A stretch of DNA of 64,000 nt from the NCBI RefSeq assembly GCF_000160115.1, contig NZ_GG665866.1, positions 1,104,825 to 1,168,824 of the forward strand. The letters run 5' to 3'. The stretch comes from Shuttleworthella satelles DSM 14600. GTDB lineage: Bacteria > Bacillota > Clostridia > Lachnospirales > Lachnospiraceae. Both the position numbers and the translations under genes were made by a program. Shown here piece by piece: positions 8,386 through 16,780 of this stretch. Every line of letters starts with the position of its first letter. Position 1 is the stretch's first letter. The notes under the pieces were generated by a model. It ran no database searches and was not told where the DNA came from. It worked only from the letters and a program-made list of their open reading frames with translations.

Positions 8386-10036
8386 TGACCACATAGCAGT
8401 ATACAGGCTGCCCGCCGTTCTGGACCTCGACTTCGACCTGGGGATGACGCTGGCGCGTCTGCTCGGCAAGGGCATTGGCGTCCTCTTCACTGGCATCCTG
8501 TCCAAAATAGATGCTGATGATTGAGGACTCTTCATCCACCATGGCGTCGATCATCTGATGAAAGGCCCGGTTCAGATCCGCGTCAACGGAAATGATTCCA
8601 TCATCTCCGATCCCCATAAAGTCTCCCTGGTGGATCTGCTTATTGTCAATCAGAGTATCCCGGACCGCATAGGTGATCTGCCCGGTCTTAACCAGAGCGA
8701 TCTCTTCCATCATGCGGTTCTGATTATCCTCCAGAGACTGATCCGGAATAAAGTTGATCATAGCCGTAATTCCCTGTGGAACCGTCTTCGTGGGAATGAC
8801 GACAACCCTCTTGTCCTCGGTCAAATCTGCCGCCTGCTTCGCGGCCATGATAATGTTCTTGTTATTGGGAAGAACGATAATATTTCTGGCATTGGTCTTC
8901 TCGATCGCGGAGAGAATATCCTCCGTAGAGGGATTCATGGTCTGCCCTCCGGTGATGATGTGGTCGCAGCCCAGCTGGCGGAAGACATCATTCATTCCCT
9001 CTCCGACAGAGACGGCAACAAAGGCGATTTCTTTGGCCGATTCAGCCGATGATTCACTGCAAGAAGACTCTTTTTTCTCCTCTTCGGCTCTCTCCGAAGA
9101 AGCCTGCTCTGTCAGAGCCTCTTTCCCCTCCCTGGCCTGAACTGTCTTGGAGTTGGGATTGGAGTGCAGATGAACCTGATGCAGGACACCGTAATCCATG
9201 GCAATCGAGATCACCTGACCGGGATCATCACATTCGATTTCAACAGAAATGGAATTGGCATTGCCGGTCACCTGGCATTCCCTGCCCTTCATGATCTTAT
9301 GCCTCAGGTCAGAAACCTGATCGCCTGTGACAAGCATGGCAGAGACGACCTTGAAGCGAAGGCGATAGGCATAGGCCGCCTCCGTCTGAATCTCAACGGC
9401 CTTCGCCTCTACTTCACCTCCTGAGAGAACAATAAAGGCGCCTTTTAAGACCTCGATCAGGCCCTGTCCGCCGGAATCGACAACACCGGCCTGTTTTAAG
9501 ACGGGAAGCATATCCGGGGTCTGGGCCAGAACACGTTCGGCTTCCTTGATGACAGCGTCGGAAAATACCAGAACGTCGTCCGTCTGCGCCGCCATCTCAA
9601 GGGCCTTGTCAGCGGCGGCTCTCGCCACGGTGAGAATCGTACCCTCCTTTGGCTTCATCACAGCTTTATAAGCGGTCTCACAGGCTCTTTGCATGGCCTC
9701 GCAGAGGATCTGAACATTGAGTTCGGAATAGTCCCTGCTGATCTTGCAGAAGCCTCGAAAGAGCTGGGATAAAATAACGCCGGAATTACCCCTGGCGCCC
9801 CGGAGGGAACCGGAGGAGATGGCCTTGCAGATATCCTTCATGGCAGCTTCGCTGCCGAGTTCTTCTACCGCATGCGCGGCTGACGCAATCGTAGCCGTCA
9901 TATTCGTTCCGGTATCACCATCCGGGACAGGGAACACATTCAGCTCATTGATCCATTCCTTGTGATTGTCAAGGTTGGTTGACGCACCGAGAAATGCCTT
10001 TGCAAGAAGCCTGGCGTTGATCGTCTTCATTTCCAC
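8375..10036 (-). CDS. fakA: DAK2-domain fatty acid kinase FakA / YloV
   Basis: 553 residues. The N-terminal DhaL domain carries the Mg-ATP motif PVPDGDTGTNM (36-46), and the C-terminal half has the DegV-like/FakA segment GGQTMNPSTEDI (about 362-373). FakA phosphorylates fatty acids presented by the binding protein FakB; no fakB is in this window. The GTG at 10036 has AAGGAGG 7 nt upstream; an ATG two codons later is an alternative. It forms an operon with the preceding Asp23/YloU gene, the usual yloU-yloV pair. Confidence 0.9.
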   Translation of the reverse strand: MEMKTINARLLAKAFLGASTNLDNHKEWINELNVFPVPDGDTGTNMTATIASAAHAVEELGSEAAMKDICKAISSGSLRGARGNSGVILSQLFRGFCKISRDYSELNVQILCEAMQRACETAYKAVMKPKEGTILTVARAAADKALEMAAQTDDVLVFSDAVIKEAERVLAQTPDMLPVLKQAGVVDSGGQGLIEVLKGAFIVLSGGEVEAKAVEIQTEAAYAYRLRFKVVSAMLVTGDQVSDLRHKIMKGRECQVTGNANSISVEIECDDPGQVISIAMDYGVLHQVHLHSNPNSKTVQAREGKEALTEQASSERAEEEKKESSCSESSAESAKEIAFVAVSVGEGMNDVFRQLGCDHIITGGQTMNPSTEDILSAIEKTNARNIIVLPNNKNIIMAAKQAADLTEDKRVVVIPTKTVPQGITAMINFIPDQSLEDNQNRMMEEIALVKTGQITYAVRDTLIDNKQIHQGDFMGIGDDGIISVDADLNRAFHQMIDAMVDEESSIISIYFGQDASEEDANALAEQTRQRHPQVEVEVQNGGQPVYCYVVSVE

Positions 10037-10048
10037 CTGAGTTCCTCC

Positions 10049-10408
10049 TTAATCGGTAACGCGAACACCCTCGACGAAGATATTGATTTCTTTTACCTTC
10101 ATTCCGGTAAAGGCCTCTACCTGATATTTTACCGTGTCCTTGAGGTTGCGGCAGACGGTACTGATCCCGACGCCATATGCCACGATGACATGGAAATCCA
10201 AAGTGATCTCGCTCTTGTCATCAATTGCGACATTGATGCCTCGATTCAGGTAATCCTTCTTGAGCAGGCGCGTCAGTCCGTCCATCATATTGACGGCTGC
10301 CATACCCACGATACCAAAGCACTCCACCGCGATAGAGCCGGCATATGTCGCGATCACATCCGGATTAATCTCTATCTTGCCGAGTCCGGTAGACATTGCA
10401 CCTTGCAT
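10049..10408 (-). CDS. Asp23/YloU (DUF322) family protein
   Basis: 119 residues from the ATG at 10408, which has GGAGGTGCC immediately upstream; a longer frame from 10447 lacks a ribosome site. GKIEINPDVIATYAGSIAVECFGIVGMA is the typical start of the Asp23 fold, and the C-terminus has the VEAFTGMKVKEINIFVEGVR segment. In Bacillus the yloU-yloV pair sits near rpmB, as here. The family is linked to envelope homeostasis; the exact role is unknown. Confidence 0.88.
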   Translation of the reverse strand: MQGAMSTGLGKIEINPDVIATYAGSIAVECFGIVGMAAVNMMDGLTRLLKKDYLNRGINVAIDDKSEITLDFHVIVAYGVGISTVCRNLKDTVKYQVEAFTGMKVKEINIFVEGVRVTD

Positions 10409-10485
10409 ACAGGCACCTCCATTCTGAACAGACATTTTCACATGCAATTATATCGGATTCCCCGGAAAATACAAAGGGATTTTCC

Positions 10486-10514
10486 TTGCTTTTGCCCTGG
10501 CACTCTGCTATATT
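10486..10514 (+). promoter_or_regulatory. Promoter for rpmB
   Basis: TTGCTT (10486-10491), 17-bp spacer, TATATT (10509-10514), 60 nt before the L28 start. This is a good sigma-A-type match in the gap between divergent yloU and rpmB. Confidence 0.6.
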
Positions 10515-10573
10515 ATCAATGTTGTGATTTGCCACTGAGGGCAAATAATCTTAATTTAAGGAGGTGTCTGACG

Positions 10574-10759
10574 ATGGCAAAGTGTGCAGTTTGTGGTAAG
10601 GGCGCTCATTTTGGTATTAAAGTGAGCCATTCTCATAAAAGATCAAACAGAATGTGGAAATCCAATGTCAAGTCTGTTCGCATTATTGAGAACGGTACCC
10701 CGAAGAAGGCTTATGTCTGTACTTCATGCCTGCGTTCCGGTGCAGTTGAACGCGCATAA
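10574..10759 (+). CDS. rpmB: 50S ribosomal protein L28, Zn-ribbon type
   Basis: 61 residues (MAKCAVCGKG start). Cysteine pairs C4/C7 and C49/C52 make this the zinc-binding (C+) paralog type, as opposed to Cys-free L28 forms used under zinc limitation. The ATG at 10574 has GGAGGTG 8 nt upstream. It is monocistronic, with its own promoter at 10486 and a strong terminator at 10780. Divergent yloU-rpmB gene order is classical in Firmicutes. Confidence 0.96.
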   Translation: MAKCAVCGKGAHFGIKVSHSHKRSNRMWKSNVKSVRIIENGTPKKAYVCTSCLRSGAVERA

Positions 10760-10779
10760 AATCATTCCTTCGGATTTAT

Positions 10780-10810
10780 GACCCGCGAAGAAATTCGCGG
10801 GTCTTTTTTT
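10780..10810 (+). terminator. Rho-independent terminator of rpmB
   Basis: GACCCGCGAA (10780-10789) and TTCGCGGGTC (10794-10803) form a perfect 10-bp stem with a 4-nt loop, followed by seven T residues. Confidence 0.93.
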
Positions 10811-10912
10811 ACTTTCTGCGACCATCCTTTTTACTCTCGATGCCAATCTTTTATTTTTACTTTCAGTGACTTTCAAAGATCATCTTTCTTTTTTTTACAT
10901 TTAATGAGCATC

Positions 10913-10941
10913 TTGCCATCTCCTTTTGCAGCCAGTATCAT
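10913..10941 (+). promoter_or_regulatory. Promoter for hppA
   Basis: TTGCCA (10913-10918), 17-bp spacer, TATCAT (10936-10941). Transcription from here gives a leader of about 75 nt containing the hairpin at 10957-10991. Confidence 0.55.
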
Positions 10942-10956
10942 TTTATACAGGCAGTA

Positions 10957-10991
10957 GCTTCTGCTGTATCGCGTGTATCGCGGGCAGAAGC
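10957..10991 (+). promoter_or_regulatory. Leader hairpin with a doubled 9-mer in its loop, upstream of hppA
   Basis: GCTTCTGC (10957-10964) pairs perfectly with GCAGAAGC (10984-10991). The 19-nt loop contains TGTATCGCG twice in tandem. No T-run follows, and the ribosome site AAGGAGGG lies 18 nt downstream, so it could affect translation or mRNA stability. The rest of the 265-bp gap is T-rich and holds nothing else I can support. Confidence 0.5.
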
Positions 10992-11024
10992 AGTTGTTCA
11001 TAATATAATAAGGAGGGTCTGCAT

Positions 11025-13127
11025 ATGGAACTGTTTTTCCTGATTGGATTTATCGGAGCACTTGTCGCCCTGCTCTTTGCGCAGAGTCGCCGCCTTGTCG
11101 TTATGGCCTGCCCGGAGGGCAATGACCGGATGAGGAAAATCGCGTCCGCGATCCGCGAGGGCGCGAACGCCTATCTGAAACAGCAATACGCCACCGTCGC
11201 CAGAATCTTCGCGATCGTCTTTGTCATCCTCTTGCTCATGGCCTTTGGAACCAATGGGTCTATGCTCTCCAAATTCACTCCATTCGCATTTCTCTCAGGC
11301 GGCATTTTCTCCATGCTGGCCGGATATATCGGAATGAAAATCTCTACCCAGGCCAATTCCCGCACTGCCAGCGCGGCGTCAAAAAGTCTCAACCGGGGTC
11401 TTCGTGTCGCCTTTGCCTCCGGTTCCGTCATGGGCTTTACCGTCGTCGGACTCGGCATACTGGATATCTCCTGCTGGTTCTTTTTACTGCGTTTTATCTT
11501 CGGAATCTCTGACCCGACGGATCTTGGAAACATCATGGTTATGAACGGGATGGGAGCTTCTTTCATGGCTCTATTCGCCCGTGTCGGCGGCGGCATCTAC
11601 ACCAAAGCCGCCGATGTCGGAGCCGACCTGGTGGGCAAGGTTGAGGCGGGCATCCCGGAAGACGACCCCCGCAACCCCGCTACCATCGCTGACAATGTCG
11701 GCGATAACGTCGGCGATGTCGCTGGCATGGGAGCCGATCTCTACGAGTCCTACGTCGGTTCCATTCTCGCGACCTTTTCTCTCGGCCCCCTGGCCGGCTA
11801 TGGCTACCGGGGGATGCTCCTTCCCATGGCTCTAGCAGTGACCGGCATCCTCTGCTCCGTTCTCGGGACCTTTTTAGTTCGAACGGATGAAAATACAGAC
11901 CAGAAGGCTCTGCTGGGCTCCCTTCGCAAAGGAACCTACTCCGCGGCAATCCTGGCAGCGCTCTTCGCCGCGCCCCTTACCTATGTGATCCTTGGGAATA
12001 TGGGCGTCTATGTATCGATTCTGTGCGGACTCGCCGGAGGAACAGCAATCGGCTACTTCACCGAATACTATACATCCGATAGCTACAAGCCCACGCAGGA
12101 GCTCTCCGCTTCCGCTCAGAGCGGCACCGGACCGCTGATTATCGGCGGTATCTCCCTCGGCCTCAAGTCCACAATGTCCTCCATCCTGATTGTCGCAGCA
12201 GCGGTTATCATCTCCTTTATCGCGGCCGGCGGGTACGGCAACTATAATCAGGGCCTTTATGGAATCGGTATCGCCGCAGTCGGCATGCTCTCAACGCTGG
12301 GCATCACGCTGGCGACCGATGCCTATGGTCCTGTAGCAGACAACGCGGGTGGCATCGCTGAGATGTCCGGTCTTCCGGAAGTCGTTCGTGAGCGCACGGA
12401 TGCTCTGGACTCTCTCGGCAACACAACGGCCGCTACCGGCAAGGGTTTTGCCATCGGTTCCGCCTCTCTGACAGCGCTAGCCCTGCTGGTATCTTACGTC
12501 TCCATTGCCGACAACAAGCTCGCCGCCGCGGGGAAAAAGCTGATGGATCTCTCTCTGACCAACCCCCAGGTACTCGTCGGTCTCTTTGTCGGCGCCATGC
12601 TGACCTTCGTCTTCGCTTCCTATACCATGAGCGCCGTCCAGATATCCGCCCAGAGCATCGTCAGCGAAGTACGGCGTCAGTTCCGCCAGATCAAGGGAAT
12701 CATGGAAGGGACTGCGGATCCGGACTACGCCAGATGTGTTGCTATCTGCACCAGGGGCGCCCTTCGCCAGATGGTCATTCCCGCGCTTCTGGCAATCATT
12801 GTTCCCATCCTCACTGGCCTGATCCTGGGCTGCGAGGGTGTCGTAGGACTCCTTGGCGGAGTCTCTGTCACAGGCTTTGCCATGGCCGTATTTATGAGCA
12901 ATGCCGGAGGCGCCTGGGATAATGCCAAAAAGTACATTGAGAAGGGCAACTTCGGAGGCAAGGGGTCCGAGAGCCACAAGGCGGCCGTTGTCGGGGATAC
13001 CGTGGGTGACCCCTTCAAGGACACCTCCGGTCCGTCTCTGAACATTCTGATCAAGCTCTGCTCTACGATTTCCATCGTCTTCTCCGGACTGATCGTCGCC
13101 TTCCATCTGACCGGCTTCTTCATGTGA
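11025..13127 (+). CDS. hppA: Membrane-bound, K+-stimulated ion-pumping pyrophosphatase
   Basis: 700 residues, about 16 transmembrane helices. It couples hydrolysis of cytoplasmic pyrophosphate to export of Na+ and/or H+. Substrate motifs are intact: DVGADLVGKVEAGIPEDDPRN (about 198-218), DNVGDNVGDVAGMGADL (about 224-240) and GDTVGDPFKDTSGPSLN (about 655-671). The K+-dependence site reads GNTTAATGKG (about 465-474). Ala and Gly at the diagnostic positions indicate the K+-dependent class; independent enzymes have Lys and Thr. Whether the ion is Na+ or H+ cannot be read safely by eye. The ATG has AAGGAGGG 8 nt upstream. Confidence 0.95.
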   Translation: MELFFLIGFIGALVALLFAQSRRLVVMACPEGNDRMRKIASAIREGANAYLKQQYATVARIFAIVFVILLLMAFGTNGSMLSKFTPFAFLSGGIFSMLAGYIGMKISTQANSRTASAASKSLNRGLRVAFASGSVMGFTVVGLGILDISCWFFLLRFIFGISDPTDLGNIMVMNGMGASFMALFARVGGGIYTKAADVGADLVGKVEAGIPEDDPRNPATIADNVGDNVGDVAGMGADLYESYVGSILATFSLGPLAGYGYRGMLLPMALAVTGILCSVLGTFLVRTDENTDQKALLGSLRKGTYSAAILAALFAAPLTYVILGNMGVYVSILCGLAGGTAIGYFTEYYTSDSYKPTQELSASAQSGTGPLIIGGISLGLKSTMSSILIVAAAVIISFIAAGGYGNYNQGLYGIGIAAVGMLSTLGITLATDAYGPVADNAGGIAEMSGLPEVVRERTDALDSLGNTTAATGKGFAIGSASLTALALLVSYVSIADNKLAAAGKKLMDLSLTNPQVLVGLFVGAMLTFVFASYTMSAVQISAQSIVSEVRRQFRQIKGIMEGTADPDYARCVAICTRGALRQMVIPALLAIIVPILTGLILGCEGVVGLLGGVSVTGFAMAVFMSNAGGAWDNAKKYIEKGNFGGKGSESHKAAVVGDTVGDPFKDTSGPSLNILIKLCSTISIVFSGLIVAFHLTGFFM

Positions 13128-13190
13128 TTTCTCTCAGTGGAACCTGTGTCTGTCCGACATATACTCATGTGATTCCTTACAGTGATCATT
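13120..13190. repeat. 45-bp-period duplication overlapping the hppA stop codon
   Basis: TCATGTGATTTCTCTCAGTG (from 13120) contains the final Met codon and TGA of hppA and recurs as TCATGTGATTCCTTACAGTG (from 13165), 17 of 20 identical. Beyond that the copies diverge. Confidence 0.5.
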
Positions 13191-13206
13191 CTCTCTGTTA
13201 TTGTAA

Positions 13207-13250
13207 AAAGCACCCGGACAGCGGAAACCAAACCGCTGTCAGGGTGCTTT
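13207..13250. terminator. Bidirectional terminator between hppA and gerW
   Basis: AAAGCACCC/GGGTGCTTT (9 bp) encloses GACAGCGG/CCGCTGTC (8 bp) around an 8-nt loop. TTTCTCTT follows on the plus side and TTTTTACAA on the minus side, so it can serve both convergent genes. Confidence 0.88.
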
Positions 13251-13284
13251 CTCTTACGTGAGGAGCCTTGTTGGAAATTCCTTC

Positions 13285-13725
13285 TTATTTCTGGTCCTTC
13301 TGTGAGACTTTCTGGCGGATCGCCTCGGCCGCCTTGTCTCTGGCCGTCTCAGACAGACTTTTGTCCTGTCTGTCCTGTTTTTCTTTCTTGTCAGCTCTGG
13401 CTGTTGTAAAGCGGTCGACGAAATCGGGAACCATGTCCAGAATGCGGTCCATTCCGCTATGCGTCGATATGTTAATCAAGCGGGTGATGCCATTATGAAT
13501 GACAATCACTGAATTCGGAGAGACACGTCCTCCCATGCCTCCTGCCTGGTAATCCTTGGGTCCCATAGAACCGGCCCCCATTCCAAAGGAGACAGACACA
13601 AGGGGAATAATAATCGTGTCATCAATGTGGATGGGGTCGCCCACAACCGTCTTGGAAGAAACGAACTGATCCAGGCCATTGATCATACTGGCCACAGAGG
13701 ATTTAATACCTTCATTAGCTGCCAT
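13285..13725 (-). CDS. ytfJ: GerW/YtfJ family sporulation protein
   Basis: 146 residues with the hallmark GDPIHIDDTIIIPLVSVSFGMGAG and the GGMGGRVSPNSVIVI segment of the GerW/YtfJ family, needed for normal spore germination in Bacillus. It ends with a Lys/Asp/Gln-rich tail (from about 115). It follows a DUF2953 gene with an 11-nt gap, the conserved DUF2953-ytfJ pair of endospore formers, and the AAAGGAG site lies just after the DUF2953 stop. This is the clearest sporulation marker here, though such genes persist in some asporogenous relatives. Confidence 0.9.
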   Translation of the reverse strand: MAANEGIKSSVASMINGLDQFVSSKTVVGDPIHIDDTIIIPLVSVSFGMGAGSMGPKDYQAGGMGGRVSPNSVIVIHNGITRLINISTHSGMDRILDMVPDFVDRFTTARADKKEKQDRQDKSLSETARDKAAEAIRQKVSQKDQK

Positions 13726-13736
13726 TGCTGTCTCCT

Positions 13737-14717
13737 TTACTCATCCAGTATTTCCTTGATCCTATAATACGACTTACGGCAATCCCGATTCAAGAAGATT
13801 CGTATTGCGGCCCAGAGAAAACTGCGCAGGGCCAGGCGCATTCGCAGGCAAAACACACCGGAAAGATAGATCTCCTCACTGACAAAATCCGGGCGGATCG
13901 ACACGTTCTTCTGGTAAATCACCGGCAAGAGGCTGAGCAGGCCGGCGAGGTAGGCCGTATTCTGCGGATCATCCAGATCAAAAGCGACCCGCGTATCTCT
14001 CAGGCTAAGATGAAAACCGCGAAGGAGTTTTTTCAATCTCTTCCAGAGAAATTTCAGGCTCTTCTTGCTCTCTTCCTGGCGGATAAAGCTGAGAATACTT
14101 CGTATCTTCTTTGCCGCATCCTTTCCTTTTCCTGAATGGGCGCCAGAATCAGATATGCTCTCCTTCTGCCCGGACTCTTTTCTCCGGCTTCCTGTCTTTT
14201 TTCTCAGCTTCTTTTGGGATTCTATATTCCCAATATTTCGAACCGGCTGGCTGATCTCTTCCTTTATCTCCTGCTTCTTCTGAATTTCTGTATTCCCGGC
14301 ATCCCGGGACGACTGCCTCTTCGCCTCTTTTTTCTGCGGCTTTCCGGCCTCCTGGCTCAGCCGGCTCGTCTGCCCTGTAACTCTCTCCGTTAATACCTTG
14401 TCCACAGGATTTTGTTCCCCGGGCTCTTTTCGTCTGACGGCCTTGGGCCTCTGGTAGAGAGTGAGCAGACCCCAGAGAAGACTGACCCGTATGCTCGCCT
14501 CCTCTTCTCCCGTCGCGCGAACCAGGTCCAGCCCCAGAAAATAGAGAAATCCCCTGACCGACAGGCGCAGATCCAGGCTCTTATCTCTGCTGTCTCCCTC
14601 GCCGCTCGCCCGAATATGCATGGGGAAAATGACCAGATAGAGCAGACAGGCGAAAAGAAAGAGAAGAAGCGCCAGAAGGATGATTCCTGTCCACTTGAGG
14701 ATGAGAAGTAATATCAT
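13737..14717 (-). CDS. DUF2953 domain membrane-anchored protein
   Basis: 326 residues. One strong N-terminal transmembrane helix (about 3-33), then a conserved segment (SLDLRLSVRGFLYFLGLDLVRAT), a long hydrophilic, poorly conserved linker (about 95-215), and a C-terminal conserved region (GFHLSLRDTRVAFDLDDPQNTAYLAGLLS). The linker contains a diverged internal repeat: RDAGNTEIQKK and RNIGNIESQKK. The partner ytfJ follows directly. Function is unknown; the family is tied to sporulating Firmicutes by context. Its ATG overlaps the upstream gene's TGA (ATGA). Confidence 0.85.
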   Translation of the reverse strand: MILLLILKWTGIILLALLLFLFACLLYLVIFPMHIRASGEGDSRDKSLDLRLSVRGFLYFLGLDLVRATGEEEASIRVSLLWGLLTLYQRPKAVRRKEPGEQNPVDKVLTERVTGQTSRLSQEAGKPQKKEAKRQSSRDAGNTEIQKKQEIKEEISQPVRNIGNIESQKKLRKKTGSRRKESGQKESISDSGAHSGKGKDAAKKIRSILSFIRQEESKKSLKFLWKRLKKLLRGFHLSLRDTRVAFDLDDPQNTAYLAGLLSLLPVIYQKNVSIRPDFVSEEIYLSGVFCLRMRLALRSFLWAAIRIFLNRDCRKSYYRIKEILDE

Positions 14718-15028
14718 AATCTCTCCTCCTCGAACAATCTCTTCAGGTCCCCCTCGTATCCCATAGAAAGACTCTCTTTCACCATGCCAAGGATCAGGAG
14801 TCTGGCGCTGATGAAATTACTGGCCAGGCCAAGGACACGTCGGTCATCAAAACGCCCCCGGTTCCACTCCAGCCCACTGTAAATCTCAAGCTGGTTTTCT
14901 GTCGAGGGACAGTCTAACAGAACAAAGTAATAGGGCTTCAGCCGATGATGCTTTAATCTCTGCAGGACTGTGACCCGTTTGACCCCGACCAGATCGGGAC
15001 TGCGGTATATCTCTTTTAAAATATGCAC
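14714..15028 (-). CDS. Hypothetical protein, DUF2953/ytfJ neighbour
   Basis: I do not recognise this family. The GTG at 15028 has GGGGAGGG 5 nt upstream and gives 104 residues starting HILKEIYRSPDLVGVKRV; an ATG at 15076 would add 16 residues but has no ribosome site. The product is soluble, mixed alpha/beta, with segments PYYFVLLDCPSTENQLEIYSG and DDRRVLGLASNFISARLLILGM. It overlaps the DUF2953 start by 4 nt, so it probably acts with DUF2953 and YtfJ. Confidence 0.7.
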   Translation of the reverse strand: MHILKEIYRSPDLVGVKRVTVLQRLKHHRLKPYYFVLLDCPSTENQLEIYSGLEWNRGRFDDRRVLGLASNFISARLLILGMVKESLSMGYEGDLKRLFEEERL

Positions 15029-15117
15029 TTGTCCCTCCCCCTTTGCCGGGAAACATCTCTTACTTTCAAGCTCCATTGGATTAGAACCGACTGACTCTCC
15101 ACTCCAGTCAGAGCTTC

Positions 15118-15160
15118 TTTACGCACAAGGATCAGAATTCACAGTGATCAGAAACAGGCC
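15118..15160. repeat. 16-bp tandem duplication overlapping the PBP stop codon
   Basis: On the minus strand TTCTGATCACTGTGAA is followed directly by TTCTGATCCTTGTGCG. The TGA within the first copy is the stop of the penicillin-binding protein. 12 of 16 positions match. Confidence 0.45.
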
Positions 15161-16770
15161 TTGAAAACGGCCCCCGCCGCGGATGTTGCCGAGGTCGATG
15201 TCCCGCCGACCTCCTCGAGGATCACGGCAACAGCTACCTTCTTCTGATCCTGCTCCGCAAATCCAACGAACCAGGAGTGAGAGTCCTTCTCACTATTATA
15301 CTCCGCCGTGCCCGTCTTTCCATAGATGGTATAGCTTTTGCTGTTGATCGACCTGGCTGTTCCGTTGGTCACAACATACCGCATATAGCTTTTCAGCTGA
15401 TCTGCCTCGGCTGAAGTCATGAGCTGACCTGCCTGTCGGGCCTCCGCGGAATAAACCGGCAATCCGTCCTCGGAAGTCACCTTGTCCTTGATATAGGTTC
15501 GCATCAACTTTCCGCCGTTAGCGACCGCAGAAGCCAGCATCGCCATGTGAATGGGCGTCACAAGCGTATTTCCCTGGCCGATTGCTGTCTGCATGATTGC
15601 CGCGGCTCCGTCGCTTTTTGCCAGCTGAAACTTACTGGTCGCGCTGTTACTTAAGTCTGTCGGCAGATTCGTATCAAAAAGCATATCCCCCGCCGTCTGC
15701 TTCCACTGCTCATAGTTTAAGGACAGGCCCACATTCGAGAAAGCCGTGTTGCAGGAGTTTCCGAATGCCTGGGTCAGATTTTCCCGGCCGTGCTTCTCAT
15801 TGCCAAAACAGTGGATGGTGTATCCGTCTTTGCTGAATGTTCCCGTGCAGTCATAAGAAAAATTATGGTCAGATCCATTGTTCTGTCTGAGATAAGCCAG
15901 GCTGGTCACAATCTTAAAGGTAGATCCGGGGGGATAGAGTCCCTGATTGGCCCGGTTGACCAGGGCTGCCTGATCCTTGTCCGTTGACAGCTTGTCCCAG
16001 TTCTTCTCCAGCTTGTTAGGGTCGAAATCAGGCTTGGAGACCATGGCCAGGATCTTTCCCGTGTCAGGATCCAGCACAACAACCGCTCCCTTGTGATTCC
16101 CGATCGCACCATAGGCCGCCTGCTGGATCTTAGAATCCAGGGTCAGGGTGACATTATCCCCCTGGTCCTTCTTGCCTGCGAAAAGGTTCTGGATCCGGCG
16201 GACAGGGGAGACATGAGACCTGAGCAGGGTATCGTTCTCCTGCAGCTCGACTCCGCCCTTGCCGTTGCTGTTATATCCAACGGCATGGGCATAGACATCC
16301 TCGAAAGGATAAGAGCGATTCCCGTCCTTGCTGCTGGCTAAGACCTTGCCGTCAGAGGAGAGGATATCCCCCCTCGTCACCCTGGCCTCCGCCACACTGA
16401 GGCGGGGATTATAGGCGTTATTTCTGTAATAATCTCCCTCCTGTACCATGAAATGGATAAAATAGGCCCCTACCGCGATAAAAAGGGCGACAAAGACCGA
16501 AGAAATCACGGTGAACTCCGTGTTGTGAATGACCGGCGCATGCAGGTTGCTTCTGCGCAGGCGGCGCTTCGGCCGGCTTGTCTTCCCGGCAAGAGGGGCT
16601 CTCCCCTGATTTGCCGCTGAGGCATTCTGGCCTTCCGTTCCCTCTTTTCCTGCCTGAAGGTATGAGCCTGAAGGAGCGCCCTCTTCCTTGGGGCGCCCCT
16701 CTGATCTTCCCGAAGAGGGATCGGCCCTGTGCAGTCCCGGTCTGTGCAATTGATTCTTCTCTCTTGACAT
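15148..16770 (-). CDS. Class B penicillin-binding protein (transpeptidase), SEDS partner
   Basis: 540 residues. A basic, Gly/Ser-rich cytoplasmic N-terminus (1-80), one transmembrane anchor (about 86-108), a short pedestal region, then a transpeptidase domain with the catalytic S283-T-F-K286, S339-C-N341 and K485-T-G-T488. It cross-links peptidoglycan. It starts 10 nt downstream of a SEDS glycosyltransferase gene, which is the usual pairing for elongation or sporulation synthases; it could be a PbpA/SpoVD-like relative. No PASTA domains are visible. GGAGGCG lies 5 nt before the ATG. Confidence 0.9.
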   Translation of the reverse strand: MSREKNQLHRPGLHRADPSSGRSEGRPKEEGAPSGSYLQAGKEGTEGQNASAANQGRAPLAGKTSRPKRRLRRSNLHAPVIHNTEFTVISSVFVALFIAVGAYFIHFMVQEGDYYRNNAYNPRLSVAEARVTRGDILSSDGKVLASSKDGNRSYPFEDVYAHAVGYNSNGKGGVELQENDTLLRSHVSPVRRIQNLFAGKKDQGDNVTLTLDSKIQQAAYGAIGNHKGAVVVLDPDTGKILAMVSKPDFDPNKLEKNWDKLSTDKDQAALVNRANQGLYPPGSTFKIVTSLAYLRQNNGSDHNFSYDCTGTFSKDGYTIHCFGNEKHGRENLTQAFGNSCNTAFSNVGLSLNYEQWKQTAGDMLFDTNLPTDLSNSATSKFQLAKSDGAAAIMQTAIGQGNTLVTPIHMAMLASAVANGGKLMRTYIKDKVTSEDGLPVYSAEARQAGQLMTSAEADQLKSYMRYVVTNGTARSINSKSYTIYGKTGTAEYNSEKDSHSWFVGFAEQDQKKVAVAVILEEVGGTSTSATSAAGAVFKACF

Positions 16771-16780
16771 ATTCGCCTCC

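Noticed and set aside
11002-11007. TATAAT directly before hppA as promoter
   Set aside because: It lies so close to the start that transcription would begin within the ribosome site; the TTGCCA/TATCAT pair at 10913-10941 is better.
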